Assembly: GCA_964536785.1 (NCBI GenBank)
Contig: CAZHYM010000001.1
Coordinates: 1 to 53,628 of the forward strand
DNA: 53,628 nucleotides
Direction: 5' to 3'
Origin: CAZHYM01 sp964536785
Lineage (GTDB): Bacteria > Patescibacteriota > Saccharimonadia > Saccharimonadales > Saccharimonadaceae
Below, piece after piece: positions 41,625 to 51,213 of this stretch; within the stretch, counting starts at the first letter, position 1; each line of letters begins with the position of its first letter. The notes under the pieces were generated by a model that did no database searches, was not told where the DNA came from, and saw nothing but the letters and a program-made list of their open reading frames with translations. The position numbers were made by a program, and so were the translations under genes.

Positions 41625-44312
41625 CTAATCTTTTATTCGGTCTCGAGGAAAAATAGAGACCGAAACTAATTTAGGTCCATCGAAGGTTTTTGAGTCCTTG
41701 TAGAAAACTTTGTCCAATAGTTCAACCGATATTGGCTGTTCATCTTTGGTAAATTTATGACTTAGGGTTACCTTACCGCTTGCTGCAGAGCCGGAGAAGA
41801 TACTTGCGCCGTCGACAGATACATTTACGGTATCTAGAGGGTGCGTTCCGGCATTTAAGTCTATCTCAATTAGATAAGTATTATCTTGAGTCTTTGTTAG
41901 CTTTAAGTTTCTAACTGAAGGTTTAACATCTGAGCATTTGTGAACATCATCATCAGCGTTTAGATCATAACCATCAACCGAATATAGAGTTTCTTTCTGG
42001 GTTACTGGATCAATGATTTTATACACATTAGCGCTTATTCGAGCATCAGCTGGCGTACACTCGGTAGCTTTTTTCTTTGAAACTTTATCAACATCAATTT
42101 TGGTAGCTTTGTAATTGTCTTGTTGGAACCAAGATGGCCAGATGTCGTTTTTACCCATGATTGTCATGCGCTTGATTCCGTCTGGTTGGCTAACCTTATC
42201 TCCGGATTTCCATTTACCTTGTTTAGCATAAACTTGAGTGTGAACATTTAACATGTAATCATGCATAACTCTTCTGACGGGGCTGTTGTCGCTTGATGAC
42301 ATTGGAGCTCCATCGTGATTTCCACTCCAGACGCCTGTCGCGATTTTTGATGAATATGACATCATCCATGAATCTTTAGCTTGGCCACGACCGTTTTCTG
42401 TTGTACCGGTTTTAGAAGCTGTCCAAACTCCAGGAATGTTGAAGCCAAATCCGTAAGCTTGAGCGCCGAATGTTAAGGATCGAGCTTGTGGGTCGGCCAA
42501 AATGTCGCTAATCATGAATGCTACCTGAGGATCAACGGCTTGCTTTGGTTTTTCATCCTTCCAGACCATAAGCTGGTCTCCAGATGAATTTTTAACCTCT
42601 AAGATATATGAAATTGGCTTATACGCACCACCTCGGGCAAAGGATGCGTATGTATTTGTGTGCTCAACTTGTCTAAGTGTGCAGCCACCACCTATCGCAG
42701 AAGATAAGTATGGAGTTGTGCCCTGACAGTATGAAACGTCACCCAGGTCTCGCGCCACTTGCACTGCCTTTTCCGGTCCAACAATATACATTGCTTTAAC
42801 TGCGGGTCTGTTAAGGGAAGATCCTAACGATTGTCTTATAGTTACATTTCCATAAGTGCCCCTCGTGAAGTTTTGAAGTGTACAGTTTGACGTATTCCCA
42901 CTACAGTAAATACTGTCGATGTTCTCATCTTTGAGTATAGAACCCGGTCCGTAATTAAGACCTTCTCTTTGCATGAATAAAGGAGCGAAATCTACGACAG
43001 GTTTGATGCTAGAACCGGGTTCTAGCAGAGAAGTTGAAGCATTTCTTTGACCATAGACATCTTTTGCGAAATCTACACTACCCACCATTGCAATAACTTG
43101 TCCAGTCTCAACATCAACCGAGCTCATTGCAATATTATCTGCACCTGTATACGGTATTAGTTTTGCTCCAGCGGCTACGGCCGCTTCGGCATAATTCTGC
43201 GCCTCCAAATCCAGCGTAGTTGTGATTGATAATCCACCAGCTCGGACGGTTTTTACACCAAATTTCTTTTCCAGTTGCTCTCTGGCTTCGAGAACGAAAT
43301 GAGGAGCTTTTATATTATCTAATCCATCGGTTTCAGGTTTAATCGTGTCTAAAATAGCGACTTTCTTTGCTTCATCAGCCTCAGCTTTGGTGATGGCTTT
43401 AATCTCAACCATATCGTCTAGGACTTTATGTTGTCTTTTGATTAGATACTGATTGCCATCGGAATAATAAGGGTTATAAAGATAGGGTTGATTAGGAATA
43501 GCTGCAAGTAGGGCTGATTCAGCTAAGCTCAAGTCTTTGGCGGTTTTGCCAAAATAAGTTTGAGCGCCTGACTCAACACCGTTTCTTCTCCCGCCGTAAG
43601 GAGATTCATTGAGGTACATTGTCAAAATCTGGTCTTTATCGTAAAGGCGTTCAATTTCGGTAGCTAATATAACTTCTTTTATTTTTCGGGGAATCCCGTC
43701 AAGACCACGTTTTTGTGCTTCGTCCATAAAGAATACTTGCTTGACTAGCTGCTGAGTTAGGGTTGAGCCACCCTGGGTTGTTGTGCCTCCTCTTAAGTTA
43801 TTTACTAGCGCCCGTAAAATACCCGAGAAGCTGACTCCACTATGGCTATAGAAATCTTTATCTTCAATCGCGATCGTAGCTTTTTTCATATAATCATTAA
43901 TATTTTCGCTATCCACCACTAATTTGTAGTCGCCATCGCCTTTGTCATCCCAGAGCAATTTGCCGTTTCTATCGTAGTATTTGTTTACGGTGCTATGAAC
44001 TCGTCGGGAAACTTCACTAGGCTGAATCTCGTCAATATCTTTTCTAAAGTATAGGAAAGTCATAAGGCCAATAACTAGCATTGAAGCCGAGAAAATTGCA
44101 AAGTACTTGCCAACCGTTTTCAAGCCTTCTTTAGAGAACAACCAGCTAAAAAAATGTTTTGGGTTCAAGCGATAAATAAACCTTTTTATTGGATTTTTTG
44201 GCAAGGTAGCAAGATACTTTGCTCGCTTACGCATACTGGCATCTTTTTTAGACTGTCGTGAATTCACCAAGTTTGAGTATAGATTTAATTTATTTGGTTT
44301 TTTAGTCCCCAC
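41625..44312 (-). CDS. Class A penicillin-binding protein (PBP1A-type)
   Basis: 895 residues. Cytoplasmic basic N-terminus, transmembrane helix at about 68-88, glycosyltransferase 51 domain (AIEDKDFYSHSGVSFSGILR, then GGSTLTQQLVKQVF), transpeptidase with SSIKP (Ser nucleophile), SSLNRPAV as SxN, and KTGTTENGR as KTG. It polymerises and crosslinks peptidoglycan outside the membrane. A C-terminal extension of about 130 residues holds Cys in CTPAD and KCSD. The start is GTG at 44312, supported by AGAGGG with proper spacing. Confidence 0.95.
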   Translation of the reverse strand: MGTKKPNKLNLYSNLVNSRQSKKDASMRKRAKYLATLPKNPIKRFIYRLNPKHFFSWLFSKEGLKTVGKYFAIFSASMLVIGLMTFLYFRKDIDEIQPSEVSRRVHSTVNKYYDRNGKLLWDDKGDGDYKLVVDSENINDYMKKATIAIEDKDFYSHSGVSFSGILRALVNNLRGGTTTQGGSTLTQQLVKQVFFMDEAQKRGLDGIPRKIKEVILATEIERLYDKDQILTMYLNESPYGGRRNGVESGAQTYFGKTAKDLSLAESALLAAIPNQPYLYNPYYSDGNQYLIKRQHKVLDDMVEIKAITKAEADEAKKVAILDTIKPETDGLDNIKAPHFVLEAREQLEKKFGVKTVRAGGLSITTTLDLEAQNYAEAAVAAGAKLIPYTGADNIAMSSVDVETGQVIAMVGSVDFAKDVYGQRNASTSLLEPGSSIKPVVDFAPLFMQREGLNYGPGSILKDENIDSIYCSGNTSNCTLQNFTRGTYGNVTIRQSLGSSLNRPAVKAMYIVGPEKAVQVARDLGDVSYCQGTTPYLSSAIGGGCTLRQVEHTNTYASFARGGAYKPISYILEVKNSSGDQLMVWKDEKPKQAVDPQVAFMISDILADPQARSLTFGAQAYGFGFNIPGVWTASKTGTTENGRGQAKDSWMMSYSSKIATGVWSGNHDGAPMSSSDNSPVRRVMHDYMLNVHTQVYAKQGKWKSGDKVSQPDGIKRMTIMGKNDIWPSWFQQDNYKATKIDVDKVSKKKATECTPADARISANVYKIIDPVTQKETLYSVDGYDLNADDDVHKCSDVKPSVRNLKLTKTQDNTYLIEIDLNAGTHPLDTVNVSVDGASIFSGSAASGKVTLSHKFTKDEQPISVELLDKVFYKDSKTFDGPKLVSVSIFPRDRIKD

Positions 44313-44357
44313 AATTTACCCTCTAGATTTATTATATTTTCTTAAAATAACTCATTA

Positions 44358-44366
44358 ATTATACCA
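44358..44366 (-). promoter_or_regulatory. Extended -10 promoter of the PBP gene
   Basis: TGGTATAAT on the minus strand; leader of about 40 bases with AGAGGG before GTG. Confidence 0.6.
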
Positions 44367-44392
44367 TTTTTCCCAAAGCAATACGATTTTGT

Positions 44393-44398
44393 TATACT
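44393..44398 (+). promoter_or_regulatory. -10 box of tyrS
   Basis: TATACT, about 24 bases before the ATG, with AAGGAGA ribosome binding site. Confidence 0.5.
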
Positions 44399-44422
44399 AA
44401 TGATAGATAATAAGGAGATAAA

Positions 44423-45346
44423 ATGAAACTTTCAGAAGAACTAACCTGGCGAGGCTTTATTAACCAAACAACTTTTAAGAATATATCAGAGATAGATAAA
44501 CCTGGAGTTAAATTTTATTGGGGCGTAGACCCTAGCGCAAATAGCATGACTATTGGTAACCTTGCTGCTGCGATGCTTGCCCGGCATCTAATTGATGCTG
44601 GTCATGAAGCGACTTTGTTGGTTGGTGGAGCAACCGGTCGCATAGGCGATCCGGATGGAAAAGCTGATGAGAGAAATCTAAAAGATGAAGAAACTATTGA
44701 AAACAACGTTCGAGGCATAACTGGTCAATACAAGAAAATATTCGCCGGTAAAGATTTTCGAATCGTAAATAACTATGATTGGTTCAAAGACATGAATTAT
44801 ATTAATTTCTTACGCATCGTCGGCAAAAATGTGCCGATGTCGCAGATGCTTGGCCGAGATTTTATTAAAAAACGACTTGGCGAGGAAGGTTCCGGTATCT
44901 CCTATGCCGAATTTTCATACTCGTTGATTCAAGGCTATGATTTTTTGTATCAGTATCAAAATTACGGTACTAATTTACAAATTTGCGGTGCCGACCAGTG
45001 GGGTAATTCAGTTACCGGAGTTGATTTAATTCGAAGAATCGAAGGCGGCGAGGCAAATGTTTTATCAATGCCTTTAATTATCAACAAAGCCACTGGTAAG
45101 AAATTTGGAAAGTCCGAGGATGGAGCCGTGTGGCTAGATCCTGAGCAAACGAGCCCTTATAAATTCTATCAATTTTGGCTGAACGCGGATGACGAAGGAG
45201 TTATTGATTACATGAAGATATATACTCTTTTGTCGAGAGAAGAAATTGAAGCCATAGCCGATAAACAAAAACAAAATCCTGGCGCAAGATTAGCTCAGAA
45301 AGTTTTGGCTGACGAAGCGACCAAGTTAGTTCATGGCGAGCGACGC
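44423..45346 (+). CDS. tyrS: Tyrosyl-tRNA synthetase, C-terminus lost in a gap
   Basis: 308 residues are visible before the N run; the C-terminal S4-like domain is missing. Class I catalytic domain: GVDPSANSMTIGN with TIGN where HIGH is expected (43-46), VGGATGRIGDPDGKADER, GADQWGN and the KMSKS equivalent KFGKS. It charges tRNA-Tyr. Loss of the first HIGH His is unusual; the second position Asn is seen in some class I enzymes. AAGGAGA ribosome binding site. Confidence 0.95.
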
Positions 45347-45446
45347 NNNNNNNNNNNNNNNNNNNNNNNNNNNNNNNNNNNNNNNNNNNNNNNNNNNNNN
45401 NNNNNNNNNNNNNNNNNNNNNNNNNNNNNNNNNNNNNNNNNNNNNN
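45347..45446. other. 100-N scaffold gap
   Basis: Exactly 100 N, without overlap between the flanks. It swallows the end of tyrS and the start of the HAD phosphatase gene, so the missing sequence is probably several hundred bases long. Confidence 0.95.
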
Positions 45447-45977
45447 CGTTACTATCGATACCAAAACGGATCATGGAAGCTAGAGTACGCCGAAGACTTA
45501 TCGCTTGAGCAAAAAAGCCAAATAAGGCTGGCGCTCGAATCATCTGCCAAAGAAATTGGACTCTGGGAAGAAAAGCCTTATGGCGAAATTATCGAGGATA
45601 GACTAAGCCAGATTACTTATTCTGCTTTAGGCCAGCAAGCTCCAGCTGAGCTAAAATACCGATGGGCCAAAGAGCATGAAGCTGACAAGCAAATTTTGCG
45701 TCAAAAAATTGCGGATAAATTGCCTGATTTAGAAGTTAGATTAGGCGGAACTACGAGCGTAGACGTAACGCGTCCAGGTATTGATAAATCCTATGGGATG
45801 AAAAAACTAATGGCTGCTCTCGGCATCGCTAAAGATGAAATCCTATTTTTTGGAGATAAATTGATGGAAGGTGGTAATGACTACCCCGTCAAGGCAATGG
45901 GGATTGATTCAATCGCTGTTGAAGGCTGGGAAACTACTGCCTATGCGCTCGAAGGAATATTGGGCGTGACTGAATAA
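45447..45977 (+). CDS. HAD-IIB family phosphatase/phosphomannomutase-like, N-terminus lost in a gap
   Basis: The last 176 residues are visible. The part VRLGGTTSVDVTRPGIDKSYG followed by KDEILFFGDKLMEGGNDYPV is the Lys and Asp-containing half of a HAD-IIB domain, close to eukaryotic-type phosphomannomutases. The catalytic DxD at the N-terminus is missing in the gap. Likely substrates are sugar phosphates. recG follows one base after its stop. Confidence 0.85.
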   Translation, partial: RYYRYQNGSWKLEYAEDLSLEQKSQIRLALESSAKEIGLWEEKPYGEIIEDRLSQITYSALGQQAPAELKYRWAKEHEADKQILRQKIADKLPDLEVRLGGTTSVDVTRPGIDKSYGMKKLMAALGIAKDEILFFGDKLMEGGNDYPVKAMGIDSIAVEGWETTAYALEGILGVTE

Positions 45978-45978
45978 G

Positions 45979-48027
45979 ATGAGCATGTACACATCTCAGT
46001 CGCTTGAATCAGTCAAAGGAGTGGGGGCGGTTTCACTTGAAAAATTACGTAAGGCAGGGATCGAGTCAAAGTTTGATTTAATTAATTTCTTTCCGCGAGA
46101 CTATCAATCAGTTAATTACATGGCCAATATTAATCAGGTTAGGCCCGGTCAAATTACGATTAAGGCCAAAGCCAAAAATATTAAATTGAAGCAAACAAAT
46201 CGAGTTACAACTATATTAAGTGCTGAATTATATGACGATACTGGAGCGATCCTAGGTGTTTGGTTTAACCAGCCTTATCGTGCGAATCAATTAAAATCAG
46301 GTCAATTTTATTTTTCGGGACGTTTTGAGTTTGCGCGTGGACGATACCAATTAACTAATCCAAGCGTTCAGATGGTCTCGCGCGAAAATGAGGAGCTATC
46401 AAGCGATCACATCAGACCAATCTACTCTCAAGTAAGAGGGCTTAAATCTAGTTTTTTTGATAAAGTAATTGACAACCTCAAGCCAGACATCTTAACTCTA
46501 AATGAATCTATGCCTCAGGTCGTAATTGATGAATTAGAGTTGATGTCACGGAGTGATAGCCTGTATCAACTTCATTTTCCAACTAAGCTTGATCTCATTT
46601 ATAAAGCCAAATGGCGCGAGCAAGTTGAAGAATATTTTATTGCAGGCTTAGCAAGTGCTATAAATGGATTAAAGCAAAACAAGCAGCTGTCTGAATCTAT
46701 AGAAGCTGACATCGAAATTATTAAGAAATTCGTAGATAAATTGCCGTTTAGACTAACCGATGATCAGAGAAAAGCCATCTGGAAGATAATTCAGAAGCTC
46801 AGCAATAAACACCCAATGAACTTGTTGCTCCAAGGCGATGTAGGATCTGGCAAGACTGTCGTTGCAGAGATTGTCTCCCTCGCGATAGTAAAAGCCGGGC
46901 ATCAGGTAGCATTTATGGCTCCAACGGAAATTTTGGCAACTCAGCATTTTAATAAAATTAGTCAAAATCTTTCTCATTTTGGTGTAAAAGTAGCTTTGCT
47001 CACCAGTTCAATCAAAGGCAAAGAACGAAAAAAAATCTACACTGAGCTTGAATCTGGCAAACTAGACATAGTTATTGGAACTCATGCATTGATTCAAGAA
47101 TCAGTAAAATTCAAAAAATTAGCCTTAGCCGTTATTGATGAGCAGCATCGGTTCGGCGTAGCTCAGCGTCAAAAATTACTTACCAAGGCTGATAAAATGC
47201 CTCATTTACTTTCAATGACAGCGACTCCTATTCCTCGTTCGTTGGCATTAACAATTAAGAACGAGCTAGAGATACTTTCAATTAAACAAAAACCAGTAGG
47301 GCGACTGCCTATAGAAACCTATATTTATACCGATAAGCACAAAGATGAAGTTTATGCCAAGATAATTGCCGAATTGCAAAAAGGTCGTCAGGGATATATC
47401 GTCTGTGGACTAATAGAAGAAGATGAGGACGATCAGATTAAGTCCGTTTCGAATATATATAAAAAATTGTCTAAAAATGAATTCAAAGATTATAAACTAG
47501 CAATTTTGCATGGCAAGTTAAAATCAGAAGAAAAGGCGAAAATAATGCAAGATTTTCTCGACAAAAAAATAGATGTCTTGATTGCCACAACTGTTGTTGA
47601 GGTCGGGGTGGATGTACCAAATGCAACAGTTATGATGATTGAGGACGCCGACAATTATGGTCTTAGCCAGCTACATCAGTTGAGAGGTCGGATAGGGCGA
47701 TCGGAGCATCAAAGCTTCTGCTATTTAATCTCGTCCAATGATGGGTCAAACGAAAGGCTACAGGCAATTGCTAGCAGTGAAGACGGTTTCTATTTATCTG
47801 AGATCGATTTAAAGATGCGTGGCATGGGTAGTTTTTATGGCAAAGAACAGTCAGGCTGGTTTAATTTAGAAGCCAACATTGATGCAATCAAAACGGCCAA
47901 TCGCGGAGTTAAAATATTTCTCGACTGGCTTAAGTCAAACAATAAAGATTTAGAATCCGAGCTTGAGAATTTTCCGGAGCTTAGCGAGAGAATTGGTCAA
48001 TTTGACCAGATAACGGTGCTGAATTAA
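45979..48027 (+). CDS. recG: ATP-dependent DNA helicase RecG
   Basis: 682 residues. N-terminal wedge/OB domain (about 1-200, SVKGVGAVSLEKLRKAGI), Walker A LLQGDVGSGKTVVAE, DExH as VIDEQHRFG, TATPIPRS (motif III), and VEVGVDVPNATVM plus QLHQLRGRIGR in the second helicase half. It reverses stalled forks and unwinds branched DNA. TAATG overlap with rsmD. Confidence 0.97.
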   Translation: MSMYTSQSLESVKGVGAVSLEKLRKAGIESKFDLINFFPRDYQSVNYMANINQVRPGQITIKAKAKNIKLKQTNRVTTILSAELYDDTGAILGVWFNQPYRANQLKSGQFYFSGRFEFARGRYQLTNPSVQMVSRENEELSSDHIRPIYSQVRGLKSSFFDKVIDNLKPDILTLNESMPQVVIDELELMSRSDSLYQLHFPTKLDLIYKAKWREQVEEYFIAGLASAINGLKQNKQLSESIEADIEIIKKFVDKLPFRLTDDQRKAIWKIIQKLSNKHPMNLLLQGDVGSGKTVVAEIVSLAIVKAGHQVAFMAPTEILATQHFNKISQNLSHFGVKVALLTSSIKGKERKKIYTELESGKLDIVIGTHALIQESVKFKKLALAVIDEQHRFGVAQRQKLLTKADKMPHLLSMTATPIPRSLALTIKNELEILSIKQKPVGRLPIETYIYTDKHKDEVYAKIIAELQKGRQGYIVCGLIEEDEDDQIKSVSNIYKKLSKNEFKDYKLAILHGKLKSEEKAKIMQDFLDKKIDVLIATTVVEVGVDVPNATVMMIEDADNYGLSQLHQLRGRIGRSEHQSFCYLISSNDGSNERLQAIASSEDGFYLSEIDLKMRGMGSFYGKEQSGWFNLEANIDAIKTANRGVKIFLDWLKSNNKDLESELENFPELSERIGQFDQITVLN

Positions 48028-48560
48028 TGCGTATAATTTCTGGAAAATATGGCGGAAGGCTAATCAACGCTCCAAGAAAAGACTCTGTTCACCCCATGAG
48101 CGAAAGAATTAGATCGGCTATTTTCAATAAACTCATCTCCCAATTAGAAGGCGCTGAGGTGCTAGACGCTTTTGCAGGATCTGGCAGTGTAGGCTTTGAA
48201 GCTCTAAGCAGAGGAGCGAAGTTTGTGACTTTTGTAGAATCTGACAGACAAGTCGCTAGGACGCTTAGTGAAAATATTTCTAGTTTAGGGTGTCAGTGTA
48301 GTACGAAGGTGATCAATTCTACCGTTTTAAACTTTGCTAATCGTGATTTGTCTCCAAAGTACGATTTGATATTTGCTGACCCGCCATATTTTCGTACGCA
48401 GGATAGTTCAGTGATGATTTTAGGTCAACTGCTCAACCCAGACGGTGAACTTATACTATCAAATCCCAAATCAGCTAAAACTTTCGCGATAGAGGGGCTG
48501 GTGATAGACGATGAGAGAACATATGCTGATGCTAAAATTACCTTCTACCATAAAAAATAA
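48027..48560 (+). CDS. rsmD: 16S rRNA (guanine966-N2)-methyltransferase
   Basis: 177 residues, standard length. MRIISGKYGGRLI at the start, SERIRSAIFNKL, SAM-binding LDAFAGSGSVGFEALSRGA and catalytic DPPYF. It methylates N2 of G966 in 16S rRNA. Last gene of the recG unit, followed by a terminator. Confidence 0.95.
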   Translation: MRIISGKYGGRLINAPRKDSVHPMSERIRSAIFNKLISQLEGAEVLDAFAGSGSVGFEALSRGAKFVTFVESDRQVARTLSENISSLGCQCSTKVINSTVLNFANRDLSPKYDLIFADPPYFRTQDSSVMILGQLLNPDGELILSNPKSAKTFAIEGLVIDDERTYADAKITFYHKK

Positions 48561-48585
48561 TTGCCTACAGTGTAGGCAATTATTT
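48555..48585. terminator. Bidirectional terminator between rsmD and tig
   Basis: A perfect 14-bp stem (48555-48568 with 48572-48585, loop AGT), with A-rich left and T-rich right flank, serving both convergent genes. Confidence 0.8.
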
Positions 48586-48599
48586 GTAGTCATAAAGCT

Positions 48600-49880
48600 T
48601 TAACTATTAAACTCAATAAGCGCATCAATTGCTTTGTTGGTTATGATGCTATTTTTGATATCATTTTTAACTCGAGGATCTTCTAGTTGTTTCATGGCTT
48701 CTGGGCTGTTTTGATATTGAGTCTGGAATCGATTTAGCTCCGCCTCAATTTCTTCATCGGTAGCAGTCATTTTAAGCTCTTTTGACAACTCTGCTAGAGC
48801 CAGTCCGGCCTTTACTCGCATTTCAGCCGCAGGTTCTACTTCTGACTTAATCCACTCTTCCTCAGTTTTATTGATTGAGGCTAAATAGCCTTCCATGGTT
48901 TGACCATAATGCGACAATTGATGTTCCATGTCGTGAATCATTGCATGAGATTGATCGTGCAAGAGCGACTCAGGAATCTCAACTTTGGTTTTTTCAGCTA
49001 GTGCGTCAACAACTTTATTGCGGAAATCCTGTTTTATTTGCTCCTCTTTTTGAACTATTAGGTTCTTGCGGATGTCGATTTTTAAATCGTCTAATTTATC
49101 AAACTTTGCTACTTTTTTCGCAAAATCATCGTTAATTTCCGGCAGACTAACTTCTTTAACCTCTTTTAGTTTAGTTTTAAAAGTGACTTCCTTGCCTTTG
49201 AACTCATTTGCATGATAATCCTTAGGGAAAGATAGATTTAGATCAAACTCTTCACCGGCTTTTTTACCAACAATTCCTTCCTCAAAACCAGGAATAAATT
49301 GTCCAGCTCCAAGCTCAAGTGGGTAATCAGTGCCTTTCCCGCCAGCAAATTCTTTGCCGTCGATAATCCCAGTAAAATCAATGACCGTTTTATCTCCTAG
49401 CTTTGCTTTTCGCTCTACTTTCTTTTCTTCAGCAAATCCTTTTTGCAGCCTAGAGAGGGTTTCTTCTATCTCAGCATCAGTTACTTTTGGAATTTCAGGT
49501 TTAACGCCAAGTTTTTTGTAATTTGGTAACTTGGCCTTTGGCAGAACATCAAAAGTCGCTTTGAAATCTAGCAATTGTCCGGGCACAAATTTATCAATCG
49601 ATACATCTGGCTGATCAATTGGCATTAGGCCATTTTCATCCAGTGCCTTAATTAGAGCTTGGTTGATGGCTAGCTCAATAGTTTTATCTGCTAGGATTGA
49701 TGGCTCAATTTCCTTTTTAGCCACTGCAAGAGGTGCCTTACCAGGCCTAAATCCTTTGACCTTTAAATCTCTGGCTAGAATTTTAAGAGCCGAAGTCTCA
49801 GCTTGGTTAATTTCTTGGGTTGTAAGTGAGAAACGAAGCTCCACTTTTGTCTCTGATATATTATTCTTGTCTAATTTCAT
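48600..49880 (-). CDS. tig: Trigger factor (ribosome-associated chaperone)
   Basis: 426 residues. N-terminal ribosome-binding domain (about 1-115, with GFRPGKAPLAV as the ribosome signature), FKBP-type PPIase (about 145-235, GDKTVIDFTGIIDGK and PLELGAGQFIPGFEEG) and a C-terminal helical chaperone domain. It folds nascent chains and isomerises prolines. Predicted leaderless: TATAAT ends 6 bases before ATG. Confidence 0.96.
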   Translation of the reverse strand: MKLDKNNISETKVELRFSLTTQEINQAETSALKILARDLKVKGFRPGKAPLAVAKKEIEPSILADKTIELAINQALIKALDENGLMPIDQPDVSIDKFVPGQLLDFKATFDVLPKAKLPNYKKLGVKPEIPKVTDAEIEETLSRLQKGFAEEKKVERKAKLGDKTVIDFTGIIDGKEFAGGKGTDYPLELGAGQFIPGFEEGIVGKKAGEEFDLNLSFPKDYHANEFKGKEVTFKTKLKEVKEVSLPEINDDFAKKVAKFDKLDDLKIDIRKNLIVQKEEQIKQDFRNKVVDALAEKTKVEIPESLLHDQSHAMIHDMEHQLSHYGQTMEGYLASINKTEEEWIKSEVEPAAEMRVKAGLALAELSKELKMTATDEEIEAELNRFQTQYQNSPEAMKQLEDPRVKNDIKNSIITNKAIDALIEFNS

Positions 49881-49886
49881 ATTCTA

Positions 49887-49892
49887 ATTATA
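49887..49892 (-). promoter_or_regulatory. -10 box of tig (leaderless)
   Basis: TATAAT on the minus strand, exactly 6 bases before the ATG at 49880. Confidence 0.6.
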
Positions 49893-49939
49893 ACAGATTA
49901 GTTTCTGTCTGCTAAACTATGAACGTCTGATAATTTGGG

Positions 49940-51193
49940 CTATTTAATGTCATCAGCTTTGAGCTTCTGCTCAGCTCCAGTTTCGAGATTTTTGACGATG
50001 TAAGCTTGGTTTTTAACCTCATCTTCGCCAACAATAATCACTTGCCTTACGCCTTTTTTGTCGGCAGATTTAATCTTTTTGTCGAGTTTACGATCCGTTA
50101 AATCAAGATCAACGTTCAAATTCTTTGAACGTAAACTTTTGGCTAGTTTAAGTGCATCAACCTTAGTTTCACCGATTGAAGCTATCAAATAGTTAACTGA
50201 GTTAATATATTTTGGTAGTAAATTGTGCCCCTTCAAGAATTCCAAGCAGGTAGAGGCACCGGGAGCTACGCCAACGGCTGAGATTGGTTCAACGCCGAAT
50301 GCTGATACAAGTCCATCATAGCGACCGCCGCCGAATAGAGAGCGTCTGTTTGATTCATCTGTATCAAAAACTTCAATTACAGTGCCGGTATAATAATCTA
50401 AGCCCCGCATTAGGAACAGGTCAAATCGGCAGTTTGAAACACCGAGTTTTTTAGCCTCTTCGACGAGCTCAGTTACAGCCTTATATTCAGGAAGCTCTTT
50501 GATTTCAGCAGAAATTCCATTTGTTAGATCAAGAATCTTTGAAATTTTATCTTCATTCTTAATCAAATCACGAAGCATCTCTTCGTAAGCTTCTTTGGTC
50601 AACTTATCTTTTTGGTCAAATAGTTTAGTCAAGCGATAACCAGTTTCTTGGTCGATCTTTAAGTAATTTTCAATCAATGCCGTTATGAATCGGCGGTCGT
50701 TGATTTTGACCTCAAACATCGAGTCTTCAGCACCAAAGTTTTTCATAACCTGGTAAGATAGCATGATGATTTCTAGATCAGCGTACTTGGTGTCATCGCC
50801 GAAAATGTCAGCATTCAATTGCCAGAATTCACGCTCACGGCCTTTTTGAGGTCGCTCGTAGCGCATAAAATTAGCAATCGAATACAGCCTGGCTGGGTAG
50901 CTTAACTCTTGGCGTTTTGCCGCAACCATACGCGAAATCGTTGGAGTCATTTCCGGGCGGATAGCTACCCTGCGATCGCCTCGATCGGTAAAGGTATAGG
51001 TCTGATCATTGACTAGCTCTTCGCCACTTTTTGCTTCATAAATTTCGATTTTTTCGAGCAGTGGAGCGCCATACTCATTGAAACCAAAGTTTTCGCTCGT
51101 TTTTTTCCAGGTGTCAAAGATGTAATTCTGCAATTGTTTGTCTTCTGGATATAAATCTCGAGTACCTTTATAACTTTCTGTTGATAATTTCAT
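49940..51193 (-). CDS. hisS: Histidyl-tRNA synthetase
   Basis: 417 residues from the ATG at 51193 (AAGAGGAATT just upstream); the frame extends further but without a signal. Class II motifs: GTRDLYPEDK at the start, motif 2 RPEMTPTISRMVA, histidine-specific GLDYYTGTVIEV and motif 3 GGGRYDGLV; the anticodon-binding domain fills about 325-417. Follows the TrmH-like gene by 20 bases in the same operon. Confidence 0.96.
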   Translation of the reverse strand: MKLSTESYKGTRDLYPEDKQLQNYIFDTWKKTSENFGFNEYGAPLLEKIEIYEAKSGEELVNDQTYTFTDRGDRRVAIRPEMTPTISRMVAAKRQELSYPARLYSIANFMRYERPQKGREREFWQLNADIFGDDTKYADLEIIMLSYQVMKNFGAEDSMFEVKINDRRFITALIENYLKIDQETGYRLTKLFDQKDKLTKEAYEEMLRDLIKNEDKISKILDLTNGISAEIKELPEYKAVTELVEEAKKLGVSNCRFDLFLMRGLDYYTGTVIEVFDTDESNRRSLFGGGRYDGLVSAFGVEPISAVGVAPGASTCLEFLKGHNLLPKYINSVNYLIASIGETKVDALKLAKSLRSKNLNVDLDLTDRKLDKKIKSADKKGVRQVIIVGEDEVKNQAYIVKNLETGAEQKLKADDIK

Positions 51194-51213
51194 AATTCCT
51201 CTTTTCTTGCTAA

